Shown: one piece after another, positions 6,466 to 13,776 of the stretch
How positions within the stretch are numbered: position 1 is the stretch's first letter
Layout: every line of letters begins with the position of its first letter
DNA from: JBGSOV01 sp964558715
GTDB lineage: Bacteria > Patescibacteriota > Gracilibacteria > CAIRYL01 > GCA-016699755
Length of the DNA stretch: 17,289 nt
Reading direction: 5' to 3'
Assembly (NCBI GenBank): GCA_964558715.1
Contig: CAZLFD010000030.1
Location: 1 to 17,289, forward strand
Translations under genes and position numbers: made by a program
The notes under the pieces: generated by a model
The model's database searches: none
Seen by the model: only the letters and a program-made list of their open reading frames with translations
Told to the model about the DNA's origin: nothing

Positions 6466-9400
6466 CTACTGCTCTCGTGCTGCCCGAAACGCCATCACCG
6501 CCATTTCGGCGCGGGTGAGTTCACGATTCGGAGAAAAACTCCCTGTTTCGATATCTGTCAGGTTGATCCACTTTCGTTCGACGCATTCGGTCGCCCACCC
6601 CAGGTTTTGCGGCGTCACATCGGTGATCGGTGAATTTTGTGTATTAAACATGCGCGCATTGGCCTTTAAATACTGCAAAGTGAGGCGGCAGGCTTCTATA
6701 CGTGTGATCGGCACATGCGGGCGAAAGGCACCGGTCGCGTCGATCTCAGCCCCCAGATACCCAGCCTGTTTCGCAGCATAGAGTTCAGGGGCAAACCAGA
6801 CATCAGCAGTAACATCGCTTGCCAGGCCGACTTGAGGTGATGGAAGATCAAAGCCGAAAAAAGTACGCGAAAGCGTCGTGATGAATTGCGCCCGCGATGT
6901 AGAAAGTGACGGGCGAAATGTACCATCATCGTAGCCAGAAAGAATATCAAGAAAGTACAAGCGTGCAATCGAGCTGCCTGCCGGGCCGGCTTCGGTCAAA
7001 TCCGAAAAAACCGTTGCGGTATCTTTGGTAAAGGGAGAGATGCCGAATTCGACTTCCACAAAATCACTGTAGCCATCGTCATCGGTATCTGCAGATTTTG
7101 GATCGGTGCCGAGCAAAATTTCCTCTTCGTCGGTCAGGCCATCGCGGTCGCTATCTGTTCGTTTCGCGCCCAGTTGCGAAGCAATCGGCTTGCTTTTTCG
7201 CTTGGCCTCGGCGATTTGTTCCCTTCGCTCATTGCGCTCTCCTGCGGCTTGGCGTTCAAGATCGTAGACTTTTTCGCGACTCGCCTGCAGTACGCTGTCG
7301 GCATAATTCTCTAAAATCCGTTCATCGCGTTTTTCTAAGGCTATCCGGATGCGGTCGACAATAGCCTCACCCACACGAGAAACGACTTTAGTGAGCACTT
7401 CTTCACGCCGGGCCAATAATTGCGCATCGAGCTTGGCAACTTTATCGTTCGAGGTGATCAGGGCGATCCGGCTTTGCCGGTGTCGATTAAAAGCCGGTTC
7501 GACAGTGGTTTGCTTCTGTTTTTGTGATTGTGGCTTATTTGCACTCAGCGATTGAAGGTAATTGTCGCAATGGATGTTACTCGCTTCCGTATCGATACAG
7601 AGGTCGTCGGCAGTTGATTTAATAGTGAACGTACCAAAGCGGAGCATGTCTTTGGTCGCCGGGCGCGCACCCGACTGGCTATCGAGATTGAGTGCCAGAA
7701 AATCGACCGGACTTTGCGGATCGAACGTGACATAAAACTGTGAATCATCAGTAATAAAGCGGAGCACATCGGTTGTCACCGTAAGCGTGTCGCTTTCACC
7801 ATTGGTCAGCGGCAGTTCAAACGGCAAAAACTCTAAGGTGATTTTACCCCTGCTGACAAATGCCGCCGCAGGCGCCGCAATCACGCTGCCATTGAGTTTT
7901 AGGGTGAAGGCTGAAAAAGGGGCGATCTTCAGCTTTTTAAGGGAAAATTCGTGCTCAGGATCACCATCGGTGTAGTACATCGTCATGCGAAAGCGATTTA
8001 TCTTCATATCTGCGATAGAGTTTTTCACGGTCATCTCAGCCACGGTCACTTCGGCGCGAGCGTCTTCGATGGTCACGGTCTGATCTTCTTGTAGTGCTTC
8101 AGCAATCTCAAAAGTAAGGGTACTGTCTTCATCTTTGCTGATGACAACAGGGAACGATTCGGATGATTGCCCCGGTTCAGGGATCGTCCGCGTAACAGTG
8201 ATGTCTGAACCGGCGCTTTCGGGGATGATCGCCTTCAGTTCGGTGCCACGGCTGTTGGCGGCTGTGGGCCGCACCTCTACTGAGCCGAAGCCGATCAGAT
8301 TTTGTACTATGCTCGCTCCAAAGCCCGATCCGCGAATGATGACCTCGTCTCCGATGTTGCGCCCTTTCGGAAATTCGACGTCACGTATCTCGGGCGCGGC
8401 ATATGCGACTTTTTGCGAAGTATCGCCAAAGGTGAATGCAATAGAATTACTTTGTTTTCCGTTCACGCTGACCGAGATATCTTTCTTCCCTACTTGCGGT
8501 TCGGCGCCATACGACAATGGCGTAAACTGTGCATCGATGCGTGCTGGCTGAACATCAGGCCGAATCGGTCGGCAGATAGTTTTAAATTTATCGTTTCCCT
8601 TCTCGTCGTATCCATCATGCACTTCATGCTGCTCTTCATAAAATATTTCCGGGCCATTAATCGTTGTCTCCCCTTCAGCACACGATTTATATTTACTACC
8701 CAGGTTACGGCCGATAATGGTGAAGGGCGTGCCCTGGCGCAGACCGTATTTACTTTCGATGCGATAGATGTGCGGCAGTGGCGAAAATATCTCTTTACGG
8801 AAATCGACGGTGTCTGACCGGATGCCATTAACGACGAGCGTTGCATCACCGACCAAAGGGATATTGGCGAATTCGACATTCTTTACCATTAACTTGCCGC
8901 CAAAAGAAAACAGGTCAAACGCGCTGCTGCCAATCCGCAGCTGATTATCATCGGTACTGCAGGCACTCGTAGCAGGCACCGAAAGGGCTACATTTCCGGC
9001 AACTTCGATGTTGCGTGTTCCCGGTTTTTCACCGGATTTGATTTCGATTCCTAAGATCGCCGGTGCATCTTCAGGAAAAAAGATCAGCGGATTACTTTCT
9101 TCTGTTTTATTCTTTACTAATACTTCTGCCTGAGGCGGCAGCGGGCAGGGCAGTTTGAATGTGGCTTGCCTGGTATCGGCATCGTACGATTCGATGCCTA
9201 CATTTTTGCCATCGAAAGAGACTGAGAAATCGCTCTCATCGAGGGGAAAATTACGCCCGAAGACCGTGCCGATACGGGTGTCGTAGTCGACCTGAAAATC
9301 GGTCAGAATCGGTGGCCGCACTTGTGAAAACGTAACTTTATTACTCTCGAGACAGTTTTCTCCCTGGGCATCACAGCTACGCTCGACCCAAAAATCTTTT

Positions 9401-10041
9401 TGAAAGTCACCCTCTGGCAGCCTCATCTCGATTACCGACAAGTTTCCATTTACGCCGACTTCTGCGCCCTTAAGAGTGGCGGTACTAATCGGCACGACGC
9501 GCGTACGACCACCCTGATTCATGTAGACGCCGTCAAGATATTCTCCCCAGATCTTGATCGACTTTCCCGGCCCGATCCCCTCTTCTCCGGTAACAAAGAG
9601 AATCTTGGGCTGATGGAATTCGAAGTGATACGGGGCACTGGTTTTGCTCGTCCCCAGTTCTCCCGTTGTCTTTACGGTTACATTCCCAGTGCTCACTCTA
9701 TCGGGCAATTCAAATACAAGCGAATTCGGGCTTTCACGCAAAAAACTCGAGACCGAAACCGAACCACCATTATCGTCAGTAAATGAAACAGTGACCGAAC
9801 CCTTCGTCGGTAGCAGGTTTTTTCCGCGCAGCGTCGTTTTTGCATTCTTGCGCTCGATACCATCGACAATGCTGATGTCGGTAATGATCGGCTCTGCTAC
9901 CCGGTCGCCGTTTGGCGTTGGGCTTGCTGATGCTTCCGGATCAGCTTGCGCTGCGACCGGAGCAAGATTGAGCAGGATGAGTACAGCACAAAACACAGTC
10001 GCAAACGCTGCCACACCGGCAATTCGAAATCGGTCTTGCAT
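6466..10041 (-). CDS. Secreted IPT/TIG-repeat surface protein with C-terminal SLH domains
   Basis: A 1191-residue exported protein. Residues 1-33 are a signal peptide (cleavage after AQA). Residues 50-640 are a string of beta domains with IPT/TIG-like openings at about 50 (PIITDIS), 145 (PKILFV), 244 (PILTDF), 423 (PHIYRIES) and 550 (PEIRDVEF), each followed by a GxNLG- or GxxFG-type turn. Residues 640-812 form another beta region with no family I can name. Residues 855-955 are highly charged and probably coiled coil. Residues 963-1000 carry Asp-rich calcium repeats (DSDRDGLTDEEE, DTDDDGYSD) of the thrombospondin-3/EF-hand type. Three SLH modules fill 1015-1191 (SGYDDGTFRP, AFRPHVPITRIEA, SFSPNRELTRAEM). 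SLH modules normally bind a secondary cell-wall polymer, so the IPT array should project outwards. The adjacent secreted protease suggests a shared envelope role. The ligand is unknown. Confidence 0.92.
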   Translation of the reverse strand: MQDRFRIAGVAAFATVFCAVLILLNLAPVAAQADPEASASPTPNGDRVAEPIITDISIVDGIERKNAKTTLRGKNLLPTKGSVTVSFTDDNGGSVSVSSFLRESPNSLVFELPDRVSTGNVTVKTTGELGTSKTSAPYHFEFHQPKILFVTGEEGIGPGKSIKIWGEYLDGVYMNQGGRTRVVPISTATLKGAEVGVNGNLSVIEMRLPEGDFQKDFWVERSCDAQGENCLESNKVTFSQVRPPILTDFQVDYDTRIGTVFGRNFPLDESDFSVSFDGKNVGIESYDADTRQATFKLPCPLPPQAEVLVKNKTEESNPLIFFPEDAPAILGIEIKSGEKPGTRNIEVAGNVALSVPATSACSTDDNQLRIGSSAFDLFSFGGKLMVKNVEFANIPLVGDATLVVNGIRSDTVDFRKEIFSPLPHIYRIESKYGLRQGTPFTIIGRNLGSKYKSCAEGETTINGPEIFYEEQHEVHDGYDEKGNDKFKTICRPIRPDVQPARIDAQFTPLSYGAEPQVGKKDISVSVNGKQSNSIAFTFGDTSQKVAYAAPEIRDVEFPKGRNIGDEVIIRGSGFGASIVQNLIGFGSVEVRPTAANSRGTELKAIIPESAGSDITVTRTIPEPGQSSESFPVVISKDEDSTLTFEIAEALQEDQTVTIEDARAEVTVAEMTVKNSIADMKINRFRMTMYYTDGDPEHEFSLKKLKIAPFSAFTLKLNGSVIAAPAAAFVSRGKITLEFLPFELPLTNGESDTLTVTTDVLRFITDDSQFYVTFDPQSPVDFLALNLDSQSGARPATKDMLRFGTFTIKSTADDLCIDTEASNIHCDNYLQSLSANKPQSQKQKQTTVEPAFNRHRQSRIALITSNDKVAKLDAQLLARREEVLTKVVSRVGEAIVDRIRIALEKRDERILENYADSVLQASREKVYDLERQAAGERNERREQIAEAKRKSKPIASQLGAKRTDSDRDGLTDEEEILLGTDPKSADTDDDGYSDFVEVEFGISPFTKDTATVFSDLTEAGPAGSSIARLYFLDILSGYDDGTFRPSLSTSRAQFITTLSRTFFGFDLPSPQVGLASDVTADVWFAPELYAAKQAGYLGAEIDATGAFRPHVPITRIEACRLTLQYLKANARMFNTQNSPITDVTPQNLGWATECVERKWINLTDIETGSFSPNRELTRAEMAVMAFRAAREQ

Positions 10042-10062
10042 AGATCATTGTATGTTAGGTTT

Positions 10063-10091
10063 ATTTTAACATATATATGTACTTAAGTAAA
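10063..10091 (-). promoter_or_regulatory. Promoter of the SLH surface protein gene
   Basis: On the minus strand, TTTACT (10091-10086) and TAAAAT (10068-10063) are separated by exactly 17 bp. They match 4 of 6 and 5 of 6 consensus bases. The leader would be about 15 nt with no Shine-Dalgarno sequence. The spacer contains a 12-bp palindrome ACATATATATGT (10070-10081). The same AT-rich stretch probably drives the divergent glycosyltransferase too (possible TTGTAT 10048-10053 and TATATA 10072-10077, weak). Confidence 0.55.
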
Positions 10092-10116
10092 TTTTCACGC
10101 CTTTCGGTATTGCGCT

Positions 10117-11268
10117 ATGCTGCTGAATATGAACGCAAATCAGCTCGCTCGGGGATTGCTCATTACCCGCTTTCCGCTCAAATGCGGGTGGGGCGGCGAA
10201 GAGCGCCTCCATTTGAATCTTGCAGAGGCGCTAAAAAAACAGGGTGTCGCAACATCTGTCTGGAGTTCAGACCCAGAGCTGTGCCGGCGTTTTGCGAAAG
10301 ACGGACATGCGACCAAAGTTGCATCGCTTTATCGCGATGCTACGGCAAAATGGACTCTCCTTTTGTTTCCTGTTCACGCTCTGCATTTGCTGCTTGCAGG
10401 CCGGCGATTTCTGCGTAAACGAAAGGAAGAGGGCTACAGTGCAATCATCATGCTGACCTTGCTCGAAAAAGTCGTGCTTACTCCCCTCGCCCATCGACTG
10501 GGGTTTCAGGTGATCTGGGGGCATCATGCACCGCTCGGGAACTGGTTTTTTCGAAACCCGCTCTTGGGGCTATGGCGACTGTGGAGCACAAACGCGATCA
10601 TCGTCACGCCGAGCGAAGCCATGAAGACCGAATTACAAACAGCGCGGCCTCGCGGAGAGATCAAAGTCGTCTCAAATCCGGTGACGATACCCTTGGCAAC
10701 AGAACCCGAGTCTCAACGCTTTTGTGAGCGCCGGGGTGTTTCTGCCGAAAAAGTGATCATCGGTACCGCCGGGCGCATCGCGCGTGAAAAGAATCCACAC
10801 GCGTTTGTGCAACTTGCCGAGCGGTTTCCAGAACAATTGTTTCTCATGGCGGGCGATGGGCCATTACAGACGGATATTGAACAAATAATTAGTTCTAAAA
10901 GGCTGCAAAATGCCTATTTGCTGGGGCAACTGGCAGATACAGAATTGGCAGCCTTTTATCGTGCTCTTGATGTTTTTTGCGTACTGAGTGATTACGAGAC
11001 TTTTTGCCTGGCAGCTGCCGAAGCCATGGTGAGCGGTACTCCCGTTGTCGCACCAAATATCGGTGGGCTTCCTGAAGTCGTGACGACCGACAAGACCGGG
11101 CTCCTCTACCCCACAAAGGATTTTGCTGCCGCTGCCGAAGCACTTGAAAAATTGATCGCCGATGCAGAGTTACGCGCCAAAATGAGCGCTGCAGGCTTTG
11201 CGGAACGAGAACGCTTTTCGAGCGCACAGTATGTGGAACGGATGCGAGAGGTTTTGTTTCCAATGTGA
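10117..11268 (+). CDS. GT4 family glycosyltransferase
   Basis: A 383-residue GT-B glycosyltransferase of the GT4 type. The N-terminal acceptor half opens with LLITRFPLKCGWGGEERLH (14-32), where the Gly-rich loop and a conserved Glu are typical. Residues 80-100 and 112-128 are hydrophobic and may associate with the membrane. The donor half starts at IIGTAGRIAREKN (214-226), has LMAGDGPL (243-250), and ends with the EX7E motif E294-E302 (ETFCLAAAE) and GTPVVAPNIGGLPEVV (307-322). Length is normal. The acceptor is unknown; divergence from the SLH surface protein suggests cell-envelope polysaccharide or glycoprotein synthesis, as an inference. An internal ATG at 10129 is an alternative start; neither start has a Shine-Dalgarno sequence. 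It is not closely similar to the GT4 at 941-2182. Confidence 0.85.
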   Translation: MLLNMNANQLARGLLITRFPLKCGWGGEERLHLNLAEALKKQGVATSVWSSDPELCRRFAKDGHATKVASLYRDATAKWTLLLFPVHALHLLLAGRRFLRKRKEEGYSAIIMLTLLEKVVLTPLAHRLGFQVIWGHHAPLGNWFFRNPLLGLWRLWSTNAIIVTPSEAMKTELQTARPRGEIKVVSNPVTIPLATEPESQRFCERRGVSAEKVIIGTAGRIAREKNPHAFVQLAERFPEQLFLMAGDGPLQTDIEQIISSKRLQNAYLLGQLADTELAAFYRALDVFCVLSDYETFCLAAAEAMVSGTPVVAPNIGGLPEVVTTDKTGLLYPTKDFAAAAEALEKLIADAELRAKMSAAGFAERERFSSAQYVERMREVLFPM

Positions 11269-11454
11269 TTACGAGTGGAAGCTCCTTCCCTAAGATAAGC
11301 AACGCTGGGAGGAATTGAGAAATATTGAAAAAAAAGCTGAGGACCTTGTAACAAAGAGTTGCAAGCCGACTTCCTTTTACTCCGCTGCCTTCAGCAAACT
11401 CAGGGTCTGTAAGATTGTGAGGGGATTCCTGCGGGAAACAATTCTACACCCTTT

Positions 11455-11480
11455 CTTTCCCCCTGCGCTCAGGGGGAAAG
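11455..11480. repeat. Perfect 10-bp hairpin CTTTCCCCCT/AGGGGGAAAG
   Basis: CTTTCCCCCT (11455-11464) and AGGGGGAAAG (11471-11480) are exact complements around a 6-nt loop GCGCTC. It lies about 190 nt past the glycosyltransferase stop and has no downstream T tract. It may be a transcript 3'-end hairpin or a member of a palindromic repeat family. Confidence 0.5.
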
Positions 11481-11628
11481 CTCCGCGCCATTCGCCTCGC
11501 ACAGAATTCTTTATTAATACCCAATTGCAAATCGCTGAGCCAGGTACCCCGCAATGGAACCTGAACAGATTGTCACGGTGGAATGATGGCAAGGTTTTTG
11601 ATTCACAGCAAAGAGCAAGCTGATAGGA

Positions 11629-11696
11629 CACTTCTTGTTTGCTGTTTGCAAAATGCGGATTGCTGATTGCTATTGCTTGCGACTCATCACTTACGG
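11629..11696 (+). repeat. Degenerate intergenic repeat, copy 2
   Basis: Blocks at 11629-11643 and 11676-11696 match 4369-4383 and 4387-4407 respectively (13 of 15 and 16 of 21), in the same order. The 32 nt between them here consist largely of short TTGC-containing repeats that are absent from the other copy, which looks like local expansion. Confidence 0.5.
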
Positions 11697-11739
11697 CGGA
11701 GAATTTGTTCGCGTTTGCTAAATCTCGCCAAAAATTACG

Positions 11740-11768
11740 TTGACACTCCCTAACCGCAAAGCTACAAT
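11740..11768 (+). promoter_or_regulatory. Strong promoter of tuf
   Basis: TTGACA (11740-11745), a 17-bp spacer and TACAAT (11763-11768) make a near-consensus housekeeping promoter, the best in the window. Transcription should begin near 11775. That places the in-frame ATG at 11772 at or before the transcript start and supports the ATG at 11802 as the real tuf start, with a pyrimidine-rich leader of about 27 nt. Confidence 0.85.
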
Positions 11769-11801
11769 TTCATGCGATTTACTTTTCTTTTTATCAATTA
11801 C

Positions 11802-12986
11802 ATGGCTGACGGAACGTTTCAGCGCACCAAGCCGCACGTCAATGTGGGAACCATCGGGCACGTGGACCACGGAAAGACCACACTCAGTGCTGCAATTGCA
11901 ACAGGATTTTCAACATTGTTCGGAGGTGCAAACACCGCGCGAAATTTTGCCGATATCGACAATGCTCCCGAAGAAAAAGAGCGCGGTATCACCATCAATA
12001 CTTCGCATATCGAATACGAATCTGAAAACCGCCACTACGCGCACGTCGACTGCCCAGGGCATGCCGACTATGTGAAAAACATGATCACCGGTGCCGCCCA
12101 GATGGACGGTGCGATTCTCGTTGTTTCTGCCGCCGATGGTCCTATGCCCCAGACTCGTGAGCACATCTTGCTTGCCGGTCAGGTCGGCGTACCGGCTATC
12201 GTCGTCTTCTTAAACAAAGTCGACCAAGTAGATGACCCAGAACTGATCGACCTCGTTGAAATGGAGGTTCGCGAATTGCTGACAAAATATGATTTCCCAG
12301 GGGATGACATTCCGGTTATCCGCGGTTCTGCTCTTGCCGCATTAGAAAAAGGTGAACTCGACCCGATCAAAGAATTGGCGGAAGCCCTTGACAGTTACAT
12401 CCCTGAACCAAAGCGCGAGATCGACAAACCATTCCTGATGCCAGTCGAAGACGTGTTTTCGATCAAAGGCCGTGGAACGGTTGCTACTGGACGTATTGAA
12501 CAAGGTATCGTAAAGACCGGTGAAGATATTGAGATCGTTGGTATTAAAGATACCCGTAAAGTCGCTGTTACCGGGGTAGAGATGTTTAAGAAGACTCTGG
12601 ATGAAGGCCGTGCCGGTGATAATGTCGGTATTCTTCTCCGTGGGATCGAGCGCGAAGAAATCGAGCGTGGGCAAGTACTCTGTAAACCCGGCTCCATTAC
12701 TCCACATACCAAGTTCGAAGCCGAAGTCTACGTGCTCTCAAAAGATGAAGGTGGTCGCCATACTCCCTTCTTTAAAGGCTACAAACCGCAATTCTACATC
12801 CGCACGACCGACGTGACCGGTTCTGTTGAATTACCAGAAGGCGTTGAAATGGTGATGCCTGGCGATAACATCAAAATGGTCGTTACCCTTGGTTCTGCCA
12901 TCGCCCTAACCGATCAGACCAAATTCGCTATTCGCGAAGGTGGCCGTACGGTTGGAGCCGGTGTTGTTACCAAAATCATCGAATAG
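11802..12986 (+). CDS. tuf: Translation elongation factor Tu
   Basis: A 394-residue EF-Tu, the GTPase that delivers aminoacyl-tRNA to the ribosomal A site. The GTPase domain shows G1 GHVDHGKT (19-26), switch I RGITINT (61-67), G3 DCPGH (83-87, catalytic His H87), G4 NKVD (138-141) and G5 GSAL (175-178). Domains 2 and 3 follow from about residue 205, with the conserved GRGTVATGR (223-231) and the closing GGRTVGAGVVTKI. NKVD replaces the common NKCD. Length is normal if translation starts at the MADGTF Met; the upstream in-frame ATG would add ten atypical residues and lies at the promoter. No Shine-Dalgarno sequence precedes the start. fusA and rpsG are not upstream; rpsJ follows 192 nt downstream. 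Confidence 0.98.
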   Translation: MADGTFQRTKPHVNVGTIGHVDHGKTTLSAAIATGFSTLFGGANTARNFADIDNAPEEKERGITINTSHIEYESENRHYAHVDCPGHADYVKNMITGAAQMDGAILVVSAADGPMPQTREHILLAGQVGVPAIVVFLNKVDQVDDPELIDLVEMEVRELLTKYDFPGDDIPVIRGSALAALEKGELDPIKELAEALDSYIPEPKREIDKPFLMPVEDVFSIKGRGTVATGRIEQGIVKTGEDIEIVGIKDTRKVAVTGVEMFKKTLDEGRAGDNVGILLRGIEREEIERGQVLCKPGSITPHTKFEAEVYVLSKDEGGRHTPFFKGYKPQFYIRTTDVTGSVELPEGVEMVMPGDNIKMVVTLGSAIALTDQTKFAIREGGRTVGAGVVTKIIE

Positions 12987-12998
12987 TTGATTTCTCCT

Positions 12999-13035
12999 CC
13001 CGCACCTTTTTGGTCTCTGACAAAAAAGGTGCGGG
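12999..13035. terminator. 13-bp perfect hairpin between tuf and rpsJ
   Basis: CCCGCACCTTTTT (12999-13011) is exactly complementary to 13023-13035 around an 11-nt loop. It begins 13 nt after the tuf stop. The A/T run lies inside the stem rather than as a T tail, so it is not a classical terminator. It may give partial termination, a processing site or 3'-end stability, letting tuf and rpsJ be expressed at different levels. Confidence 0.5.
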
Positions 13036-13078
13036 ATATGAAGCCCAACTTCTACAAGACCTTTTTCATACCGTTTCC

Positions 13079-13150
13079 GAAAGGATGATCTTTATTCTTC
13101 GTATCGCCGCCCCTCGTTGTCAGCGCGCTTTGCGTCCGTCTCATCCTTTT
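13079..13150 (+). promoter_or_regulatory. Possible structured leader of rpsJ
   Basis: AAAGGATGA (13080-13088) is exactly complementary to TCATCCTTT (13141-13149), with a flanking G:U pair, enclosing a 52-nt GC-rich loop. A T-rich run (ggcttttttcc, 13151-13161) follows. The fold ends 28 nt before the rpsJ start, which fits an attenuator-like or autoregulatory ribosomal-protein leader. This is inferred from one sequence only. No clear promoter is seen in 13036-13078. Confidence 0.35.
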
Positions 13151-13178
13151 GGCTTTTTTCCTTTCTCCTAACTGCATC

Positions 13179-13502
13179 ATGGCTACTGCTGTCGCTCAGC
13201 GCATCCGTATTATTTTGAAATCGTTCGACCACCATGTGGTAGATGATGCCGCTCGCACTATTCTCGAAACTGCCAAGCGCAGTGGCGCCATCGTTTCGGG
13301 CCCCGTTCCGCTTCCGGTCAAGATCAAAAAAATCACCCTCAACCGTTCGACATTTGTCAGCAAAGACGCCCGCGACCAGTATGAGATCCGCGTGCACAAG
13401 CGCCTGATCGATTTAACCGAGGCCACTGGGCAAACCGTCGATCAGCTTCAAAACCTGCATCTGCCTGCCGGCGTTGAGGTAAGCATTAAGATGATCGACT
13501 AA
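13179..13502 (+). CDS. rpsJ: 30S ribosomal protein S10
   Basis: A 107-residue S10, a 30S head protein that also serves in NusB/NusE-type antitermination. Typical motifs are RIRIILKSFDHHVVD (8-22), SGAIVSGPVPLPVKI (35-49) and QYEIRVHKRLIDL (67-79). The ATG at 13179 is chosen because known S10 proteins begin a few residues before the RIRI strand; an upstream in-frame ATG at 13149 would add ten unrelated residues. There is no Shine-Dalgarno sequence, but the leader is pyrimidine-rich. Usually rpsJ opens the S10 operon before rplC, but here a strong terminator follows and the next gene is convergent and unrelated. Confidence 0.97.
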   Translation: MATAVAQRIRIILKSFDHHVVDDAARTILETAKRSGAIVSGPVPLPVKIKKITLNRSTFVSKDARDQYEIRVHKRLIDLTEATGQTVDQLQNLHLPAGVEVSIKMID

Positions 13503-13563
13503 TGAGTCATTCAGGCTTGACCGGTTAGGCAGGATTGAATGCAAGAATTAAGCAGTACGTTGT

Positions 13564-13596
13564 AAAAAAAGAGGTGATAAAATCACCTCTTTTTTT
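13564..13596. terminator. Strong bidirectional terminator between rpsJ and the PEPC-like gene
   Basis: Seven A residues plus GAGGTGAT (13564-13578) pair perfectly with ATCACCTC plus seven T residues (13582-13596) around a 3-nt loop. The symmetric A and T tracts make it a good intrinsic terminator on both strands. It lies 61 nt after the rpsJ stop and about 180 nt after the convergent gene's stop. Confidence 0.9.
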
Positions 13597-13623
13597 GTCA
13601 TCTCTATCGCAGGCAAAAAAACT

Positions 13624-13654
13624 CGATGGACGGGGTACGGAATATCCCCCATCG
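13624..13654. other. Small hairpins in the convergent intergenic region
   Basis: CGATGG (13624-13629) pairs with CCATCG (13649-13654), extended inside by GGG/CCC after a 2-nt bulge. A second dyad, CTCAG/CTGAG (13720-13735), lies nearer the stop of the minus-strand gene. Neither has a T tract. Nothing else is recognised between 13597 and 13776. Confidence 0.3.
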
Positions 13655-13776
13655 CATCGTAACCTTTCTGATGCACCCCTTCTTACCGATACAGGGTTGC
13701 ACTCCGTTCCGCTTGTTTCCTCAGACAAACCTGAGCTCTGCCGCAGTATGCCTTATTTCTTACAGTAGACGATCGG

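Larger units (their letters stand above)
11269..11739. other. Noncoding stretch upstream of tuf
   Basis: I find no convincing gene here. Visible elements are a 5-bp hairpin GGAAG/CTTCC (11277-11289) soon after the glycosyltransferase stop, with no T tract. There is also a perfect 10-bp hairpin at 11455-11480 and a copy of the degenerate repeat at 11629-11696. A bulged stem at 11695-11729 (GGC-GAG-ATTT against AAAT-CTC-GCC) ends 11 nt before the tuf -35 box and may be regulatory. Short direct repeats based on TTGCTG/TTGCTA fill 11637-11678. No tRNA cloverleaf is apparent. Confidence 0.5.

Noticed and set aside
11571..11578. A third copy of the 22-nt element (TGTCACGG)
   Set aside because: Only 8 bases match before similarity is lost, which is expected by chance in a window of this size.
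11315..11623. A 102-codon open frame starting at TTG just after GGGAGGAA
   Set aside because: The purine-rich stretch is too close to the TTG. The frame runs through the 10-bp hairpin, and the translation shows no conserved or protein-like pattern.
11269..11739. A tRNA or other known structured RNA gene upstream of tuf
   Set aside because: I could not find a T-loop GTTCRA motif with a matching acceptor stem or any other family signature.
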